From: Mesaphorura yosii
Lineage: Eukaryota > Arthropoda > Collembola > Poduromorpha > Tullbergiidae
Direction of reading: 5' to 3'
Assembly (NCBI GenBank): GCA_009869945.1
Contig: WIXG01000393.1
Coordinates: 1 to 64,000 of the forward strand
Length of the DNA stretch: 64,000 nucleotides
Part shown: piece after piece, positions 63,401-64,000 of the stretch
Position numbering within the stretch: the stretch's first letter is position 1
Layout of the letters: each line of letters starts with the position of its first letter
Position numbers and translations under genes: made by a program
The notes under the pieces: model-generated
Told to the model about the DNA's origin: nothing
The model's input: only the letters and a program-made list of their open reading frames with translations
Database searches by the model: none

Positions 63401-64000
63401 TGATCGTTTCCACTGCGCTGTGCAATGCGCAACATTTAATAAATGTGTGCAGTGCAAATGTGCAACAGGGAAACACACTTAGAAACTAATATCATTATCT
63501 GTCCGACGAGTGCCAATGTTGCAGCCCCAGTGACAACTGTGAAGATATTTCAATTTTCTGTCAGTCGGCATTTGGTTTTTCAGGATTCTAGTAACTTATA
63601 ATCCTAGGCAATACGTTGCCGGCTTTCTTCTTTATCGACTGACTTCTAGACATGAATTCCGATACTATGATGGTCTATATTAAATTACCTCCATCATCAT
63701 AAAGCCAGTAGACATCAATTGTGCCTTTCCCTTGTTTGGTCTGGAAGAGTGTCGGCTCGCCCATCATCTTCAGTCCACCAGCAGTTGCAGGCGGTGTTGT
63801 CTCATTCAGCAAGGCGCTGGGTCCTCTGCACGGGAAATGGAAGCAACAAAACATAAATTGAAATAAGTTTCATTTCGTGCGTGCGCTGAGCGCTGCAAGA
63901 AATCATATTATTTTCAATAACCGATAAACTCCCATGACATCCTCCTCTCTATTCTTCTTATTGGAACCATTGTTGCCCGAAAACACCAGCTTATTTCCCT
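57402..64000 (-). CDS. SLC12A2-like: Na-K-Cl cotransporter, SLC12A1/2 type (gene C), C-terminal exons only
   Basis: Six minus-strand exons of the cytosolic C-terminal domain are visible: >64000-63922, 63825-63689, 59739-59625, 59544-59405, 58396-58273 and 57537-57402. They join in frame; the acceptor at 58397 is weak and less certain. The text runs [17 protein letters not shown], then [78 protein letters not shown] and finally SVLTFYS. FQxKQGKxTIDVxWLxDDGG followed by KKW is closer to vertebrate NKCC1 than the matching parts of A and B. It has two introns that A and B lack: one after YDDGG and one after VRENK. Membrane and N-terminal parts lie beyond the right edge, so transport class cannot be judged from key residues. 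Confidence 0.9.
59740..63688 (-). other. 3.9-kb intron of cotransporter C
   Basis: It holds two open frames of over 120 codons on the plus strand (61546-61929 and 62159-62590), but neither shows a recognisable domain, signal or splice context. Near 62930-63066 lies a cluster of palindromic AAAAAATCATGATTTTTT-type sequences, listed as a repeat. Confidence 0.5.
62930..63066. repeat. direct repeat and perfect 20-bp palindrome
   Basis: A 21-base sequence starting AAAAATCGAAAAAATC occurs at 62930-62950 and again at 63046-63066. Bases 62937-62956 (GAAAAAATCATGATTTTTTC) are a perfect palindrome. Related CATGATTTTTT stretches occur nearby at about 62633-62646 and 62967-62976. Confidence 0.6.

Overview
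This is nuclear DNA from an animal, most likely an arthropod. Every confident gene is split by short GT-AG introns, mostly 55-80 bases with a few of several kilobases. TATA and AATAAA signals flank several genes. The gene content is a Dpr-type two-Ig neuronal protein, an ML-domain (NPC2-like) protein, a CSab defensin-like peptide and an insect-style seven-helix chemoreceptor. The chemoreceptor's C-terminal motif (SCKPLQFRIG, then a hydrophobic end) resembles springtail (Collembola) receptor families I know, so a springtail is my best guess. That placement is inference; no marker gene in the window settles it.

Layout: 1-2.3 kb is non-coding with two perfect inverted repeats. A small two-exon secreted CSab peptide gene lies at 2.3-2.8 kb. 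A dpr-like gene spans 3.6-12.1 kb with seven coding exons; one intron holds a 626-base MITE-like element. An ML-domain gene follows at 13.5-14.2 kb, then on the minus strand a ZIP metal transporter with a His-rich tail (14.5-16.3 kb). A nine-exon CFAP53-like axonemal gene runs from 19.9 to 23.4 kb, followed by a TATA-driven secreted Gly/His/Tyr/acidic protein. On the minus strand come an intact chemoreceptor (24.7-26.0 kb) and a frameshifted tandem pseudogene copy (26.5-27.8 kb).

The right half is dominated by three minus-strand Na-K-Cl cotransporter (SLC12A) genes in tandem: A (28.5-35.6 kb), B (37.1-47.0 kb) and C (57.4 kb to beyond the right edge). I could join all 14 coding exons of B in frame (1114 codons). 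A also joins into 14 exons but carries one extra base that breaks the frame in exon 8. C is visible only for its C-terminal exons. A plus-strand NAD(P)HX dehydratase gene (53.1-54.4 kb) sits between B and C, together with a possible tiny two-exon transcript near 51.4-51.9 kb.

The genes do not form one pathway. The cotransporters would move salt across the plasma membrane; their N-termini show WNK-SPAK/OSR1-type regulatory motifs in differing states of conservation. The most notable features are the cotransporter array with its intron turnover and frameshift, the defensin-like gene with GATA motifs upstream, the decaying chemoreceptor copy, and several perfect hairpins that no gene explains.
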